Assembly: GCF_021513275.1 (NCBI RefSeq)
Contig: NZ_CP090978.1
Coordinates: forward strand, 3,348,001 to 3,412,000
Direction: 5' to 3'
Length of the DNA: 64,000 nucleotides
From: Paenibacillus hexagrammi
Lineage (GTDB): Bacteria; Bacillota; Bacilli; Paenibacillales; NBRC-103111
Positions 47,803 through 58,555 of this stretch are shown here, one piece after another. The position numbers and the translations under genes were made by a program. The notes beneath the pieces are model-generated. The model worked only from the letters and a program-made list of their open reading frames with translations, did no database searches and had not been told where the DNA came from. The first letter of the stretch is position 1, and every line of letters starts with the position of its first letter.

Positions 47803-48069
47803 TTACTTTCTTAATATACCGATGAAGATACAGCTTACTCCGGCGATGACCCATATCATTTTGCCAAATGATAGTTTCTCTGCGATCGCTACTAGACCGA
47901 TAGTCGTTGTAGTTAATAGAACTAGAGGACCTACTAGAGCCAAGCCGGTATTCACCAGGAGCGCTTTTTCCACTTGATTCAATCGGATCATAATAATAGC
48001 CGCGATGATTTCAATACTTCCCGATAGCAACCTTAAAGAAGCCATACTCATAACAATTTTATTAATCAT
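47803..48069 (-). CDS. yqhV: YqhV family membrane protein (DUF2619)
   Basis: 88 aa, three to four hydrophobic segments, start of RLLSGSIEIIAAIIMIRLN typical of DUF2619. In Bacillus it also sits just before spoIIIAA. Function unknown. Confidence 0.85.
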   Translation of the reverse strand: MINKIVMSMASLRLLSGSIEIIAAIIMIRLNQVEKALLVNTGLALVGPLVLLTTTTIGLVAIAEKLSFGKMIWVIAGVSCIFIGILRK

Positions 48070-48240
48070 TTGTCCATCGTTCCCCTCCTTGAAAAAGGGT
48101 GAGCAGCAGACAGCTCATCCCTTTTACCCTACCTTATGCAAGCTCGTCTGATTTTAGGCATGGTGGGCACCACCCTAATCAAAAATGCATATGATGAACT
48201 CAGAATTGACCTTAACAGGATAGTGAGGAGATTGAATCCG

Positions 48241-49047
48241 ATGGAAGTGACCTCTCAGCTGATATGGAACCCGGTTCTGGCCGATCCCACAGGGCAAAGG
48301 CAGATGAAACCTAGAACACTCGGGAAAACGATGGTAATCGATAAAGGACTTGGCCTCAATGCGTTCGAGGACTTGCTTAGCACCTCAAGCAATCATATCG
48401 ACATGATCAAAATAGGCTTCGGCACCTCGCCATTATATCCTCAGCTATTGTTGAAGAAAAAAATCGAAATGGCAAAAGCTTTGGGCATCAGCATTTATCC
48501 AGGAGGCACCTTCCTGGAAGTTGCAGTCGTTCAAAACGCGGTTGCTTCTCTTTTTGATATGATTTCTGCATTGGGTTTTACAGGCATTGAGGTATCTGAC
48601 GGCACTATCAAAATGGACCGTAAGCTCAGAAACGAATTGATTCTTAGAGGATTGGAATCAGGCTTCGAGGTCTACACGGAGTATGGAAAGAAGGGCTGGG
48701 GCTCTTCAATTGAGCTCGATGAGCTAATCGAAACCGTAGCCCTAGATGCAGAGTACGGAGCCGAGCTTGTTACCATCGAGGCGCGGGAATCCGGAATGGG
48801 TGTGGGGATATTTGACGCACAGGGAAATTGTAAAGATGAAGAGCTGCACAAGGTACTCTCGAGTGTACCAAGTCCTGGGATTCTGTTGTGGGAAGCGCCT
48901 TTAAAAAGTCAGCAGGTCCATCTGATTCAACTGCTAGGCGCCGATGTCCATCTCGGCAACATCTCATCGCAGGAGATAATTTCTCTCGAAGCGTTGAGGA
49001 GAGGTCTTCGATCCGATACATTGTCCTTAACTACCGGAAAGGAATAA
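48241..49047 (+). CDS. comA: phosphosulfolactate synthase (ComA/YitD family)
   Basis: 268 aa TIM-barrel. Adds sulfite to phosphoenolpyruvate. Motifs KPRTLGKTMVIDKGLGL, DMIKIGFGTS, IYPGGTFLEVA, FTGIEVSDGTI and AELVTIEARESG are those of ComA. Start at ATG 48241 behind GTGAGGAG; the ORF opens earlier without a site. In spore formers the product leads to 3-sulfolactate. It is the coenzyme M-type comA, not the competence gene. Opposite strand to its neighbours and paired with comB. Confidence 0.9.
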   Translation: MEVTSQLIWNPVLADPTGQRQMKPRTLGKTMVIDKGLGLNAFEDLLSTSSNHIDMIKIGFGTSPLYPQLLLKKKIEMAKALGISIYPGGTFLEVAVVQNAVASLFDMISALGFTGIEVSDGTIKMDRKLRNELILRGLESGFEVYTEYGKKGWGSSIELDELIETVALDAEYGAELVTIEARESGMGVGIFDAQGNCKDEELHKVLSSVPSPGILLWEAPLKSQQVHLIQLLGADVHLGNISSQEIISLEALRRGLRSDTLSLTTGKE

Positions 49048-49051
49048 TGTC

Positions 49052-49780
49052 ATGCAAATTGATGTCGTAGCCAACATCGGCGAAGCCCGGTCTGATGAAT
49101 TCCTTCATAAGACCGTTATCGTCATTGATGTGCTTCGAGCTACAAGCACAATGATCACGGCACTATCTAACGGCTGCAAATCGATTCTTCCTGTGGAGAC
49201 CGTCATACAAGCGAAAGAGCTTCAAACCAGCGGGGATCTGCTCGGAGGCGAACGGTATTGCAAAAAAATACCAGGATTTGATTTTGGTAATTCACCGTCC
49301 GAATACTCCCCTTCCGCCGTAAAGGGAAGAAGAATCATTCTAACGACAACGAATGGAACGCGAGGAATTCAAAAAGCCATGAAAGCAGACCATGTTCTAG
49401 CAGGTGCATTTATAAATGGTGCGGCCTGTGCGGCGGCTGCAGTCGACTTCAGACGCGATGTCGTCATTTTATGCGCAGGCACTCAGGATGTATTTTCGCT
49501 TGAAGATGGTTTGGCCGCCGGTCAAATCACGGCTGAATTAATAAGCCTTTTGGGGGATAAGCAAGTGTGCCTAAATGATTTCGGTCAGGCCATGCTTCAT
49601 GCTTTTGAACGGAATCGCGACGGTCTTCGGGCAGCTATTCTGCTTTGCTCCAACGGAAAGAGGTTGTGTAAAATCGGCTTCCAGGATGATATTGACTTAT
49701 GCTGCGCACTCAACACCACGACGATGGTGCCCATGCTGCTGCATGATCAAATGGTCCCTTATAAACAAAGCTTGTTCTAA
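49052..49780 (+). CDS. comB: 2-phosphosulfolactate phosphatase (ComB/YitC family)
   Basis: 242 aa. Dephosphorylates 2-phosphosulfolactate to sulfolactate. [21 protein letters not shown] near residue 22, [19 protein letters not shown] and [10 protein letters not shown] are the family signature. Five bases after comA. With comA it should supply sulfolactate, which Bacillus spores accumulate. Confidence 0.92.
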   Translation: MQIDVVANIGEARSDEFLHKTVIVIDVLRATSTMITALSNGCKSILPVETVIQAKELQTSGDLLGGERYCKKIPGFDFGNSPSEYSPSAVKGRRIILTTTNGTRGIQKAMKADHVLAGAFINGAACAAAAVDFRRDVVILCAGTQDVFSLEDGLAAGQITAELISLLGDKQVCLNDFGQAMLHAFERNRDGLRAAILLCSNGKRLCKIGFQDDIDLCCALNTTTMVPMLLHDQMVPYKQSLF

Positions 49781-49842
49781 AACCAAGACCCCTTCATAGA
49801 CTAGGATTGTCTTTTCACTTCCTGCAGACAAGGGGTTTTGCC

Positions 49843-50307
49843 ATGAACGGCGATTTATTATTGGTCATTCTCATCATCATCGGGCTCGTTGGGCGTTCTC
49901 ATATCATCACGACGGCAGCTTGTATTCTTCTGGCTGTGAAGCTGATTGGGCTCGATCGCTACTTGCCTGCCATGGAACGGCGGGGACTTGAACTGGGGTT
50001 GCTGTTTTTGACCATGGGCGTGTTAGTGCCTTTTGCCAGTGAACGCATTTCGTTCAAAGATATTATCTCGGTATTCACAACGTGGCCGGGCATAATCGCA
50101 CTGACAGGAGGGGCACTTGCCACCTACATGAACGGCAAAGGGTTAGAACTACTAAAAGTAGACCCACAATTAATTGTGGGCCTGGTCATTGGTTCTATCT
50201 TTGGAATCGTATTTATGCGCGGCATTCCGGTTGGACCTCTTATGGCCGCCGGAATTACGGCTTTTTTACTTAAGCTGGCATATTTCGTAGCCGATAAAAT
50301 TAGATAG
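49843..50307 (+). CDS. UPF0756/DUF441 membrane protein
   Basis: 154 aa from the ATG behind AAGGGG. Four to five membrane helices, [22 protein letters not shown] is the family signature. Function unknown. Convergent with lysC. Confidence 0.88.
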   Translation: MNGDLLLVILIIIGLVGRSHIITTAACILLAVKLIGLDRYLPAMERRGLELGLLFLTMGVLVPFASERISFKDIISVFTTWPGIIALTGGALATYMNGKGLELLKVDPQLIVGLVIGSIFGIVFMRGIPVGPLMAAGITAFLLKLAYFVADKIR

Positions 50308-51564
50308 CTATCTTCTGTCCTGCGGACCGCCAACGAAGGCTTGCTCGGTCGTGTCTAATCCGTATGCGGTATGAAGCGCACGGATGACATCGGTCAAGTG
50401 TGTGCTGTCGATCACGCAGGACATTTTGATTTCTGATGTGCTTACGAGGCTGATGCTGATGCCTAGATCGGAAATGACTTTGAACATCGTAGCGGCTACA
50501 CCTGGGCTGCTGACCATGCCGGCACCTACGATGGATACCTTCACAAGATTTACTTCGGAAGTCACTTCACGGAAGCCGATCTCATTACGAATTCTTTCGA
50601 TCGTGTCGAGCGCTTTCTCCTTATCGGATAAGGATGTAGTGAATGAGAAATCCGCCGATCCGTTAATGACACCGCTTTGCACGATAATATCCACGTCAAT
50701 TTGAACATCCGCCAGCGCGGTGAACACCTTGGCAAGTTGGCCCGGTTTTTCCGGTACACCTAGAATACTGATTCTTGCTACATTCTTATCGTACGCGATG
50801 CCTCGAACGACGATTCCTTGCTCCATCACTGCTTCCTCCTTCACGTTCGTACCCTCATTGTAAGTAAAGCTAGAGCGGACCACCAGGGTCACATTGTAAT
50901 TCTTCGCATATTCCACTGCACGCGGATGCAGGACAGCCGCGCCTAGATTGGCTAGCTCCAGCATTTCATCATAAGAAATTTCATGCAGCTTGCGGGCTAC
51001 CTTGACAATACGCGGATCTGTCGAGTAAACGCCGTCCACATCCGTGTAAATCTCACAAAGATCCGCTTTAATAGCAGCTGCGAGTGCTACAGCCGTTGTG
51101 TCCGATCCTCCGCGTCCTAATGTTGTAATTTGACCAGACTCGGACATTCCTTGGAATCCGGCAACAATAACAACGTTTCCTTCGGTCAGCGCAGCTTGAA
51201 CACGCTCTGGCTGAATATCGGTAATTCTTGCCTTGCCGTGAACTTCCTCCGTATAAATACCGCTTTGCCAGCCGGTGTAAGAAACAGCCTTTTCCCCTAA
51301 GCTATGTATAGCCATTGCTAATAGAGCTACTGATACCTGCTCACCTGTCGTAAGCAGCATATCCATCTCACGGGCAGGAGGCGTTCCGTCATAAATTTGT
51401 TTGGACAAATCGATCAAATCATCGGTTGTATCTCCCATCGCAGAGACGACAACAACACAGCTATGGCCTGCTTGCTTTCGTTCTACGATCCTTTTTGCAA
51501 CACGCTTCATTCGCTCCGCATCTCCGACAGAGCTGCCGCCAAATTTCATCACTACAAGAGACAA
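50308..51564 (-). CDS. lysC: aspartokinase
   Basis: 418 aa. Phosphorylates aspartate, first step to lysine, threonine, methionine and diaminopimelate. Kinase domain MKFGGSSVGDAERM...TLGRGGSDTTAVA; two C-terminal ACT domains, with a possible internal start (Met in MKEEAVMEQG type region) as in Bacillus LysC. TTG 51564 has GGGAGTGAG and gives SLVVMKFGG. No lysine riboswitch is visible in the 90 bases upstream, so it may not be the lysine-repressed isozyme. Confidence 0.9.
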   Translation of the reverse strand: MSLVVMKFGGSSVGDAERMKRVAKRIVERKQAGHSCVVVVSAMGDTTDDLIDLSKQIYDGTPPAREMDMLLTTGEQVSVALLAMAIHSLGEKAVSYTGWQSGIYTEEVHGKARITDIQPERVQAALTEGNVVIVAGFQGMSESGQITTLGRGGSDTTAVALAAAIKADLCEIYTDVDGVYSTDPRIVKVARKLHEISYDEMLELANLGAAVLHPRAVEYAKNYNVTLVVRSSFTYNEGTNVKEEAVMEQGIVVRGIAYDKNVARISILGVPEKPGQLAKVFTALADVQIDVDIIVQSGVINGSADFSFTTSLSDKEKALDTIERIRNEIGFREVTSEVNLVKVSIVGAGMVSSPGVAATMFKVISDLGISISLVSTSEIKMSCVIDSTHLTDVIRALHTAYGLDTTEQAFVGGPQDRR

Positions 51565-51656
51565 AGCTGACTCACTCCCAACGCATACTAGTGCTAGTGC
51601 ATAACAATTCAATATTATAGCATAAACCTGCTGAAATGTGGGGAATCCATGTCAAA

Positions 51657-51687
51657 AAACCTCCCGAACAAGAAGTCCGAGAGGTTT
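51657..51687 (-). terminator. efp terminator
   Basis: AAACCTC(T)CGG...CGGGAGGTTT with TTTT following on the minus strand, 18 bases after the efp stop. Confidence 0.8.
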
Positions 51688-51704
51688 GGATCACGCGAAA
51701 GGAA

Positions 51705-52262
51705 CTATGCACGGGAGATATACTTGCCATCATCCGTGTCAATTAGAAGGACATCGCCTTCGTTGATGAATAACGGAACTTGAACGTTAAGTCCAGTTTC
51801 CAGCTTCGCACTTTTGGTAGCGCCAGTTGCCGTGTTTCCTTTAATTCCCGGCTCGGTTTCTTCAACCTTCAGCTCAACGCTTTTTGGCATGTTGATCCCG
51901 AGGATTTCGCCTTGATAGCTCATGATTTTGATCATCATGTTCTCTTTCAGGAAGTTAAGCTCCCATTTCAGTTGATCTTGCTCAAGAGAAATTTGATCAA
52001 ATGTTTCTGTGTCCATGAACGTATGCTCGCTGCCGCTTGCATACAGGTATTGCATCGCACGGTTGTCGATGTGCGCGCGACCTACGTTCTCACCGGCACG
52101 GAATGTGCGCTCAACGGTGTTGCCGTTGCGCAGGTTTTTCAATTTGGAGCGAACAAACGCCGCGCCTTTACCCGGTTTCACGTGTTGGAAATCCTGAACG
52201 GTGAACAAGTCGCCGTCTACTTCAATAGTCAAACCTGTTTTAAAATCGTTTACTGAAATCAC
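51705..52262 (-). CDS. efp: translation elongation factor P
   Basis: 185 aa, three beta-barrel domains. The loop [14 protein letters not shown] near residue 28 carries the Lys that is modified or functions at polyproline stalls. C-terminal [17 protein letters not shown] as usual. Follows the peptidase gene in the known yqhT-efp order. Confidence 0.96.
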   Translation of the reverse strand: MISVNDFKTGLTIEVDGDLFTVQDFQHVKPGKGAAFVRSKLKNLRNGNTVERTFRAGENVGRAHIDNRAMQYLYASGSEHTFMDTETFDQISLEQDQLKWELNFLKENMMIKIMSYQGEILGINMPKSVELKVEETEPGIKGNTATGATKSAKLETGLNVQVPLFINEGDVLLIDTDDGKYISRA

Positions 52263-52277
52263 TAGTAAGTCCCTCCG

Positions 52278-53351
52278 CTAATCAATGATAAGAAAGTCTT
52301 TGGTAGAATGGGTTAATATTTTAATTCCGGAGTCGGTAATCACCACATCGTCCTCAATTCGAACTCCACCAAATCCGGGGAGATAAATTCCTGGTTCAAC
52401 GGTCACTACCATGCCGGGCGTTAAAATCGTATCTTCTGTCTTGGACAATCGTGGAGATTCATGAATTTCCATACCGAGACCGTGTCCGGTCCCATGTCCG
52501 AAATAGTCACCGTAGCCATGCCGCGTAATGATATCACGAGCATAAGCATCTCCCTCTCGTCCGGTTATCCCTGGTTTGAGGTTCTCCAGACAATGAAGCT
52601 GCGCTTCCAAAACGATATCATAAATTTCTTTATGTTTATCGGTTGGCTGTCCAAGCATTACTGTGCGCGTAATATCCGAGCAATACCCTTTATAATACGC
52701 TCCAAAATCCAATTTGACAAATTCATGGTTCTGCAGTACCCGGTCGCTTGCTTTGCCATGAGGCAGTGCGGAACGCTCGCCGGAAGCTACAATAGTTTCA
52801 AACGAGGTTGAAGTACCGCCGTTTTTTCGAATAAACATTTCGATCTCGAGCGCAATATCCTTCTCAACTGCTCCTGGCCTCAGAAAGGAAAGAATGTGCG
52901 AGAAGGTAGCGTCCGCCAGATCGGCAGCCTCCTGCATGATTTGCAGCTCAGCATCGTCCTTGATAAAACGGATCTGCTCGACGATTCGATTTGTTGGCAC
53001 AAATTCGATTCCAGATAGGCCAGCTTGATAGCTGAGATAATCGCCATACGTGATATCGGCCTGCTCAAACGCAAGCTTGCTAATTCCCTGCTGCTGCAAT
53101 AATTCCCTGATGGACTCAACGACTTTGGGCTTGTGCTCGATGACTTCATAATGCACGGCTTGCCCAGGAGCCTGTGTCATATAACGAAAGTCGGTCAAAA
53201 GCATGGCTCGTTCCATGGTAATGAGTACGTAGCCTGCCGAGCCTGTAAATCCTGTTAAATAATGACGATTAAACGCATTCGTAATGAATATGGCCGGCAA
53301 ATCCAACTGCTGCATCTGTTTTCTCAGCCGCTCTAGTCGTTTGTCCTGCAT
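52278..53351 (-). CDS. papA: Xaa-Pro aminopeptidase (YqhT/PapA)
   Basis: 357 aa M24 metallopeptidase. Metal ligands in KLDFGAYYKGYCSDITRT, FGHGTGHGLGMEIHE and TVEPGIYLPGFGGVRIEDD. Cleaves N-terminal residues before proline. Located between aroQ and efp as in Bacillus. Confidence 0.94.
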   Translation of the reverse strand: MQDKRLERLRKQMQQLDLPAIFITNAFNRHYLTGFTGSAGYVLITMERAMLLTDFRYMTQAPGQAVHYEVIEHKPKVVESIRELLQQQGISKLAFEQADITYGDYLSYQAGLSGIEFVPTNRIVEQIRFIKDDAELQIMQEAADLADATFSHILSFLRPGAVEKDIALEIEMFIRKNGGTSTSFETIVASGERSALPHGKASDRVLQNHEFVKLDFGAYYKGYCSDITRTVMLGQPTDKHKEIYDIVLEAQLHCLENLKPGITGREGDAYARDIITRHGYGDYFGHGTGHGLGMEIHESPRLSKTEDTILTPGMVVTVEPGIYLPGFGGVRIEDDVVITDSGIKILTHSTKDFLIID

Positions 53352-53369
53352 CCGTAATCACCATTCCTT

Positions 53370-53804
53370 TTACATATGATATTGCAAGGCTCTGAGTCCA
53401 AGCTCGTAACCGTGCGCACCAAGGCCGCAGATCTGACCGATCACGACTGGAGCGATGACGGAATGATGGCGAAACTCTTCCCGCTTATGTATGTTCGATA
53501 TGTGAACCTCTACGCAAGGAAGCTGTACGGCGGCAAGTGCATCCCGAATGGCATAGCTGTAATGTGTAAATGCGCCCGGGTTTATCAATATACCATGCTT
53601 CATTCCAAAAGCCTCATGAATTTTATCGATAATGGCTCCCTCATGATTGGATTGAAAGCACTCAAGCTCCATGTCCAGACTAGGAGCAAGTTCGTTCAAG
53701 CCATCGATGATCGATGCCAGCGATAAACTTCCATATATGCCTGGTTCCCGAACACCTAGCATATTCAAGTTCGGACCGTTAATAACGAGAACCTTCTTCA
53801 ACAA
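53370..53804 (-). CDS. aroQ: 3-dehydroquinate dehydratase type II
   Basis: 144 aa. Third step of the shikimate pathway. [19 protein letters not shown] with catalytic Tyr, [33 protein letters not shown]. Typical length. Confidence 0.96.
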   Translation of the reverse strand: MLKKVLVINGPNLNMLGVREPGIYGSLSLASIIDGLNELAPSLDMELECFQSNHEGAIIDKIHEAFGMKHGILINPGAFTHYSYAIRDALAAVQLPCVEVHISNIHKREEFRHHSVIAPVVIGQICGLGAHGYELGLRALQYHM

Positions 53805-53818
53805 GGGAACCCCCTACG

Positions 53819-53853
53819 CGTTTTCCGTAAGAAAACCTGCTTCATAAGTATGG
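53819..53853. repeat. dispersed hairpin repeat copy
   Basis: GTTTTCCGTAAGAAAAC then CTGCTTCATAAGTATG, a diverged copy of the repeat found twice at 45.3-45.6 kb; upstream of aroQ. Confidence 0.45.
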
Positions 53854-53900
53854 GCTATGCCAAGCACTCGCCCAGTACCGTAGACATTTTACCATAACTT

Positions 53901-54389
53901 TCATGTATTGTGTATAGGCTCTCTCGTTCTTTCATCATTGTATTCGACGGCAATTGAGTAGCCAATGAACAAGCCCCAGACGAGAAACAAACAGAAATCG
54001 CTTAAGATAGAATTAAGATCCAGATCATGAATCCAGTAGGTCATCCCAGCGAAAGGTCCGAATAACAGGTAGATAGCCCCCCACCAAAAAGCGCCGTAGC
54101 CGATTCCCCACCAAGGGCCGCTCAGCTTCCACAGTGTAATCATATAGATATACGCAGCTACAATGGAAAAGACCGTGAAGAAGCCCCATCCAATCAATGT
54201 CCCCTTCCAGGTCATGAGAAATTCATGTTTAAAAAACGGCTCCACCAGAAATCCGATGCTGATTTTGGTGAATTTAAAATACTGCTCGATAATTTTGAGT
54301 CCACCTAGTAATAAACCAGCAAAGAATCCGATATAAAGCGAGAAGAACCACCTATTCGTTTTCATCGATTGTGCACTCTGGCCGGTCAT
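53901..54389 (-). CDS. yqhR: YqhR family membrane protein
   Basis: 162 aa with about four hydrophobic segments. RWFFSLYIGFFAGLLLGGLK at the start and GPWWGIGYGAFWWGAIYLLFGP in the middle are shared with Bacillus YqhR. ATG 54389 follows AGAAAGGAAG. Unknown function. Confidence 0.82.
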   Translation of the reverse strand: MTGQSAQSMKTNRWFFSLYIGFFAGLLLGGLKIIEQYFKFTKISIGFLVEPFFKHEFLMTWKGTLIGWGFFTVFSIVAAYIYMITLWKLSGPWWGIGYGAFWWGAIYLLFGPFAGMTYWIHDLDLNSILSDFCLFLVWGLFIGYSIAVEYNDERTREPIHNT

Positions 54390-54542
54390 GATGATCAACT
54401 TCCTTTCTCTGTAGAGCATGTTCACAGTTTCCTGATCAGGAATAGTATGTTCTACCGTCATCGGTAGCATTCAAACCGTGAATCCGTTACAATGAGAAAG
54501 TAATGCTCAACACACAGAGTACAGATGAAGAAGGTGAAGCCA

Positions 54543-55485
54543 TTGTCGGAACAAAACAGCATATACGGCGGACAAGCCGTCATTGAGGGAGTCATGTTCG
54601 CTGGCAGAAACGTGCACGTGACCGCAGTCCGCAAAAAGGACGGCTCCTTGGAATACCTGGAAGTCCCCAAAAAGGATATCCCGTGGGTCCAAGCATTAAA
54701 AAAATCCCCTTTATACGGGGAATCGTCGGAATTATTGAATCCAGTGCCAAGGGCGCGCAGCATCTGAATTTTTCCGCCGAAACCTTCGCAGGAGAAGATG
54801 AAGATTCTGAATCAAACGCAAAAAAAGAAGAAAAGCCCGGCATCTTTTCCAATATATCCATGGTGCTAGGCGTCGCGGTAGTCGGCGTAATCTCATTTTT
54901 ATTCGGAAAATTCGTATTTACGCTGGTACCTGCCATTATTGAACAGTTTTTATTTGGAAATGTATTCAGCAATCAAATTCTTCATAACCTAGTTGAAGGA
55001 TTGATCAAAATTGTGCTGTTGGTCGGCTACATTTACTTTATTTCACTTACACCCATGATTAAACGCTTGTTCCAATATCACGGGGCTGAGCACAAAGTGA
55101 TTAGCGCTTACGAGGCGGGTGTGGAGCTTACCGTCAGCAATGTGCAGAAATTCAATACCCTACATTACCGCTGTGGAAGCAGTTTTATCGTTTTTACGGT
55201 TATTATCGGGGTTGTGATTTATTCCTTCCTGCACTATGACGGCTATGTCGAGCGTATCGTTCAACGCCTTCTGCTTTTGCCGGTGGTCATCGGCGTTTCA
55301 TACGAAGTATTGCGCTTTACCAACTCACTGCGGGAAACCCCCGTGCTTCGCGTGCTGGGCTACCCTGGTCTATGGCTTCAGCTTCTGACGACCAAAGAAC
55401 CGGATGACAGCCAAGTGGAGGTCTCCATAGCTTCCTTCAATCGCATGCGCGAAGCGGAAAAAGAATTATGGAGGGACGACAATGA
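54543..55485 (+). CDS. yqhQ: YqhQ family membrane protein (DUF1385), twice frameshifted
   Basis: 314 aa after repair, like Bacillus YqhQ. N-terminal YGGQAVIEGVMFAGRN, membrane helices, then FQYHGAEHKVISAYE and LHYRCGSSFIVFTV. First shift in an A7 run at about 54696-54702 (one A missing before IPFIRGIVGI). The second is in AAAAA at about 55458-55462; adding an A there gives a stop at 55485 that overlaps the next ATG (ATGA). TTG 54543 has GAAGGTG and gives SEQNSIYGGQ; ATG 54525 is an alternative. Errors are likelier than decay. Confidence 0.85.
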
Positions 55486-55745
55486 GACAGAAATATTCCC
55501 TGAGCAGCATTATCATTATGGTTTTGATTGCCATCGGTCTGCTGGCCAGCTTGCGGGTATTGTTCATTCCCATCCTGGTACTGGGGATTATATTCCTGCT
55601 CTACAAGTTTCCTCCTAACGAATGGAAATCCAGATTTGGTACGGGAGCGAAAGCAGGCACACGAAGAAAAGCCAAAGCAGCTAAATTCCGCGTGATTCCC
55701 GGTAGCAAAGACCGTGATTCGGACGATTTCCCTAAATATCACTAG
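55482..55745 (+). CDS. small membrane protein downstream of yqhQ
   Basis: 87 aa. One hairpin of hydrophobic segments (SIIIMVLIAIGLLASLRVLFIPILVLGII), then a basic Arg/Lys-rich cytosolic tail ending in DDFPKYH. GGAGGG upstream and four-base coupling to yqhQ after frame repair. Unknown function. Confidence 0.75.
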   Translation: MRQKYSLSSIIIMVLIAIGLLASLRVLFIPILVLGIIFLLYKFPPNEWKSRFGTGAKAGTRRKAKAAKFRVIPGSKDRDSDDFPKYH

Positions 55746-56701
55746 CGCTTACGGAGCACAAACTTCTCGTAATCTTGTTCATAGGTTTGCATGCTCCATG
55801 TCTGAAAATATTGCGCTGCAGCGTTGTAACCAGCCTCGTATAATTCGAGGCTTTTTTCTTTGGAAAGATTGAAATCCGTATTCTGTACACCCAGAGTAGG
55901 AATTTTCACGGTCCGGAAGCGATCCTGTTTCTCAATATACATGGCATCATGTGCACTGAGCATCGTCGAAAAAAGCGCTTCAAACATGGTTATCGGACCT
56001 CTAATATTATGATGATGAAACTCGCTCTTCCCGACCAGCCTGAATCCGATCACCGGGGTGCGATCCACAAAGGCTTCTCGATCAAACACCCATAGGGGAT
56101 AATTGCTCAATACTCCCCCATCGACAATATAATAAAATTGTTTAGAAAAAGGCTCTGCCCCGGCCGAGCTTTTTCTCTGAATGCGGATCATAACCGGGTC
56201 GAAAAAGTAAGGAATACTTGTACTCATGCGTACTGCCTTAGCTACAGGAAACATCCGTGGATCAATGCCGTACTGCGCAATATCGTCTGGCAGCACTAGA
56301 ATTTTACCTTGTGTAATGTCAGAGGCGATGATTCGAAGCTGATTTGGCCTCAAGTCCCCGAAGGTGCGGATTCCTTTGGACAACAAGATTCGGTATACCC
56401 AATGCTCAAGCGCTTCGCCTGAATATAAGCCTTTCTTAATCAGTAACCGGGAGGCAGGTCCCAAGATTCTTGTATTGAATATCGGAGAGCGCTGTAAGAA
56501 AGACCGAAATGGCATGCTTAAGATCATCCGCTTCATTTCTTCCCCTGTATACCCCGCGGCCAAAAAAGCAGCTACGATAGACCCCGAGCTTGTTCCTGCT
56601 ACCTCATGAAACTCATAGCCTTTATCCTGTGCTGCGCTCACGGCTCCAGCTAATGCAATACCTTTTACGCCCCCGCCTTCAAACACACCATTAATTTTCA
56701 T
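55742..56701 (-). CDS. patatin-like phospholipase
   Basis: 319 aa. Oxyanion motif GGGVKGIALAGA near residue 9, nucleophile Ser in GTSSGSIVA near 38, catalytic Asp in DGGVLSNYPLW. Likely acyl hydrolase of membrane lipids (YqhO-like). Start ATG 56701 behind GGGAGTG; convergent and overlapping by four bases with the gene before it. Confidence 0.9.
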   Translation of the reverse strand: MKINGVFEGGGVKGIALAGAVSAAQDKGYEFHEVAGTSSGSIVAAFLAAGYTGEEMKRMILSMPFRSFLQRSPIFNTRILGPASRLLIKKGLYSGEALEHWVYRILLSKGIRTFGDLRPNQLRIIASDITQGKILVLPDDIAQYGIDPRMFPVAKAVRMSTSIPYFFDPVMIRIQRKSSAGAEPFSKQFYYIVDGGVLSNYPLWVFDREAFVDRTPVIGFRLVGKSEFHHHNIRGPITMFEALFSTMLSAHDAMYIEKQDRFRTVKIPTLGVQNTDFNLSKEKSLELYEAGYNAAAQYFQTWSMQTYEQDYEKFVLRKR

Positions 56702-56907
56702 TCCGAAATCACTCCCTTGAGCCGCGCCTGAGAATATATAGGCTCCATAAATTATGTATGCTGCAAGGGTTTGTTTCCATACTAAAGAACAGAGACTGCT
56801 GACTGCAGTGACCTCATGTGCATCCATACATGCAGCTCGCAGAAAAAAGACAGAGAACGCATATAGCGAATCCCTGTCTCCTTGTTATCACTATTCTATT
56901 GAATTTG

Positions 56908-57333
56908 CTAGCTTTCCGTTTCCATATCCTTGCGCACTTGCTGGAGCGCTTCAGCCCGGCTCGGATCTCTGCGAAAATATTCAAGCAGGGTCTCAATACA
57001 TGTAATCGAATCCCAGCTGAGGTGATGCTCAATGCCTTCCACATCTTTATAAATATTATCATCATGAACACCGATCACGGTTAAAAATTGTTCCAGCAAT
57101 TGATGCCTGTCAACAAGCCTCTTGCCCATTTTCTTGCCTTTGGAGGTCAGCATGAGACCGCGGTATTTTTCATATATCAGATAATTGTCCTTGTCCAGCT
57201 TCTGAATCATCTTCGTTACGGATGAGGGATGCACCTCAAGCCCTTCAGCAATGTCGGAGACACGAGCGTAACCCTTCTCGTCAATGAGCTTGTAGATTCT
57301 CTCCAGATAGTCCTCCATGCTTGGTGTAGCCAT
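56908..57333 (-). CDS. mntR: manganese-responsive regulator MntR
   Basis: 141 aa DtxR family. N-terminal winged HTH ([24 protein letters not shown]), then a metal/dimerisation domain with [24 protein letters not shown] 57333 behind GGGGGA. Represses Mn uptake when Mn2+ is bound. Same position near yqh genes as in Bacillus. Confidence 0.93.
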   Translation of the reverse strand: MATPSMEDYLERIYKLIDEKGYARVSDIAEGLEVHPSSVTKMIQKLDKDNYLIYEKYRGLMLTSKGKKMGKRLVDRHQLLEQFLTVIGVHDDNIYKDVEGIEHHLSWDSITCIETLLEYFRRDPSRAEALQQVRKDMETES

Positions 57334-57494
57334 GCGATCAAGTTCCCCCTGCTTTGTTATTCCTGTCCCAAACGCTCCCCCTATCATAATGCATGATCAT
57401 TGGTGCGGTCAAATCTCCCACGATTGATTTCCTTCCAGACTTGGAACAATAGAAACGCACTTAATTTATACGAAGATTTAGAAAGGAGCTACGA

Positions 57495-58555
57495 ATGACA
57501 ACAGAGCTGTTAACCCGCCCGGTTCCCAATACGTCGGTTTTCGTTCCAGAGCTCGTCTATTTCGAGCCTGATGCAATGAATTACCCGAAAGGCCAACAAA
57601 TCTATCAATGGGCGAAAGAGCAAGGCTTAGAGATCCACATGACAACCTCCCACAATCAAATCAGGGACTTACCCGGTGATTCCGAGCTGGAAAAATACCG
57701 CATCGCGAAGCGGACTTTAGTCGTGGGTATCCGTAAGACACTGAAATTCGATACCTCAAGCCGTCTGCCGAGTATGCCATCCCCATCGCAACGGGATGCA
57801 TGGGGCATTGCCATTACTGCTATTTGCAGACGACGCTTGGTGCCAAGCCGTATATACGGGTTTATGTAAATATTGACGATATTCTCGGTGCCGCCAAACA
57901 GTATATCGAGGAGCGAGAACCGGAAATCACTCGTTTTGAAGCGGCTTGTACATCCGATCCCGTTGGTCTGGAGCATATCTCTGGCTCGTTGAAGCAACTA
58001 ATTGAGTTTATGGGGCAGCAGCCGCTTGGGCGTTTGCGCTTTGTCACCAAATACCACCACGTCGATTCGTTACTGGACGCCAAGCATAACAATCACACCC
58101 GTTTTCGTTTCAGTGTGAATGCAGATTATGTGATTAAGAACTTTGAGCCAGGTACCTCCAAGTTTGAAGAACGCATTGAAGCTGCTGGTAAGGTCGCAAA
58201 AGCAGGCTATCCGCTCGGTTTTATTATTGCTCCTATTATTTGGCATGATGGCTGGGAAGATGGGTATAAGCTGCTGCTCGAAAAGCTGCACGCGGCTCTG
58301 CCGGAAGAAGCAACCAGAGACTTAACTTTCGAGATGATTCAGCACAGGTTCACTAAAACAGCAAAAAATGTCATTCAAAAGAGATATCCGAAGACAAAGC
58401 TGGAGATGGACGAGGAGAAGCGGAAATATAAATGGGGTCGTTGGGGACAAGGCAAATACGTGTATCCGGATGATCAAGCCACCGCTCTCAGAGAATTCAT
58501 CACTGAACAAATCTTTGACAAATTCCCTGAAGCGAAGATTGAATATTTCACTTAG
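57495..58555 (+). CDS. splB: spore photoproduct lyase, frameshifted
   Basis: 353 aa after repair. Radical SAM enzyme that reverses the spore UV photoproduct (5-thyminyl-dihydrothymine). The CxxxCxxC of the cluster is CMGHCHYC; the H-donor Cys lies in AACTSDPVG, and YAIPIATG precedes the cluster. One A is missing at 57758-57759 (frame to KPSAEYAIP). Start has AAAGGAGC. Probable sequencing error. Single gene, expected under forespore control. Confidence 0.92.

Noticed and set aside
51565..51653. Lysine riboswitch before lysC
   Set aside because: The space to the efp terminator is too short and no L-box core is visible.
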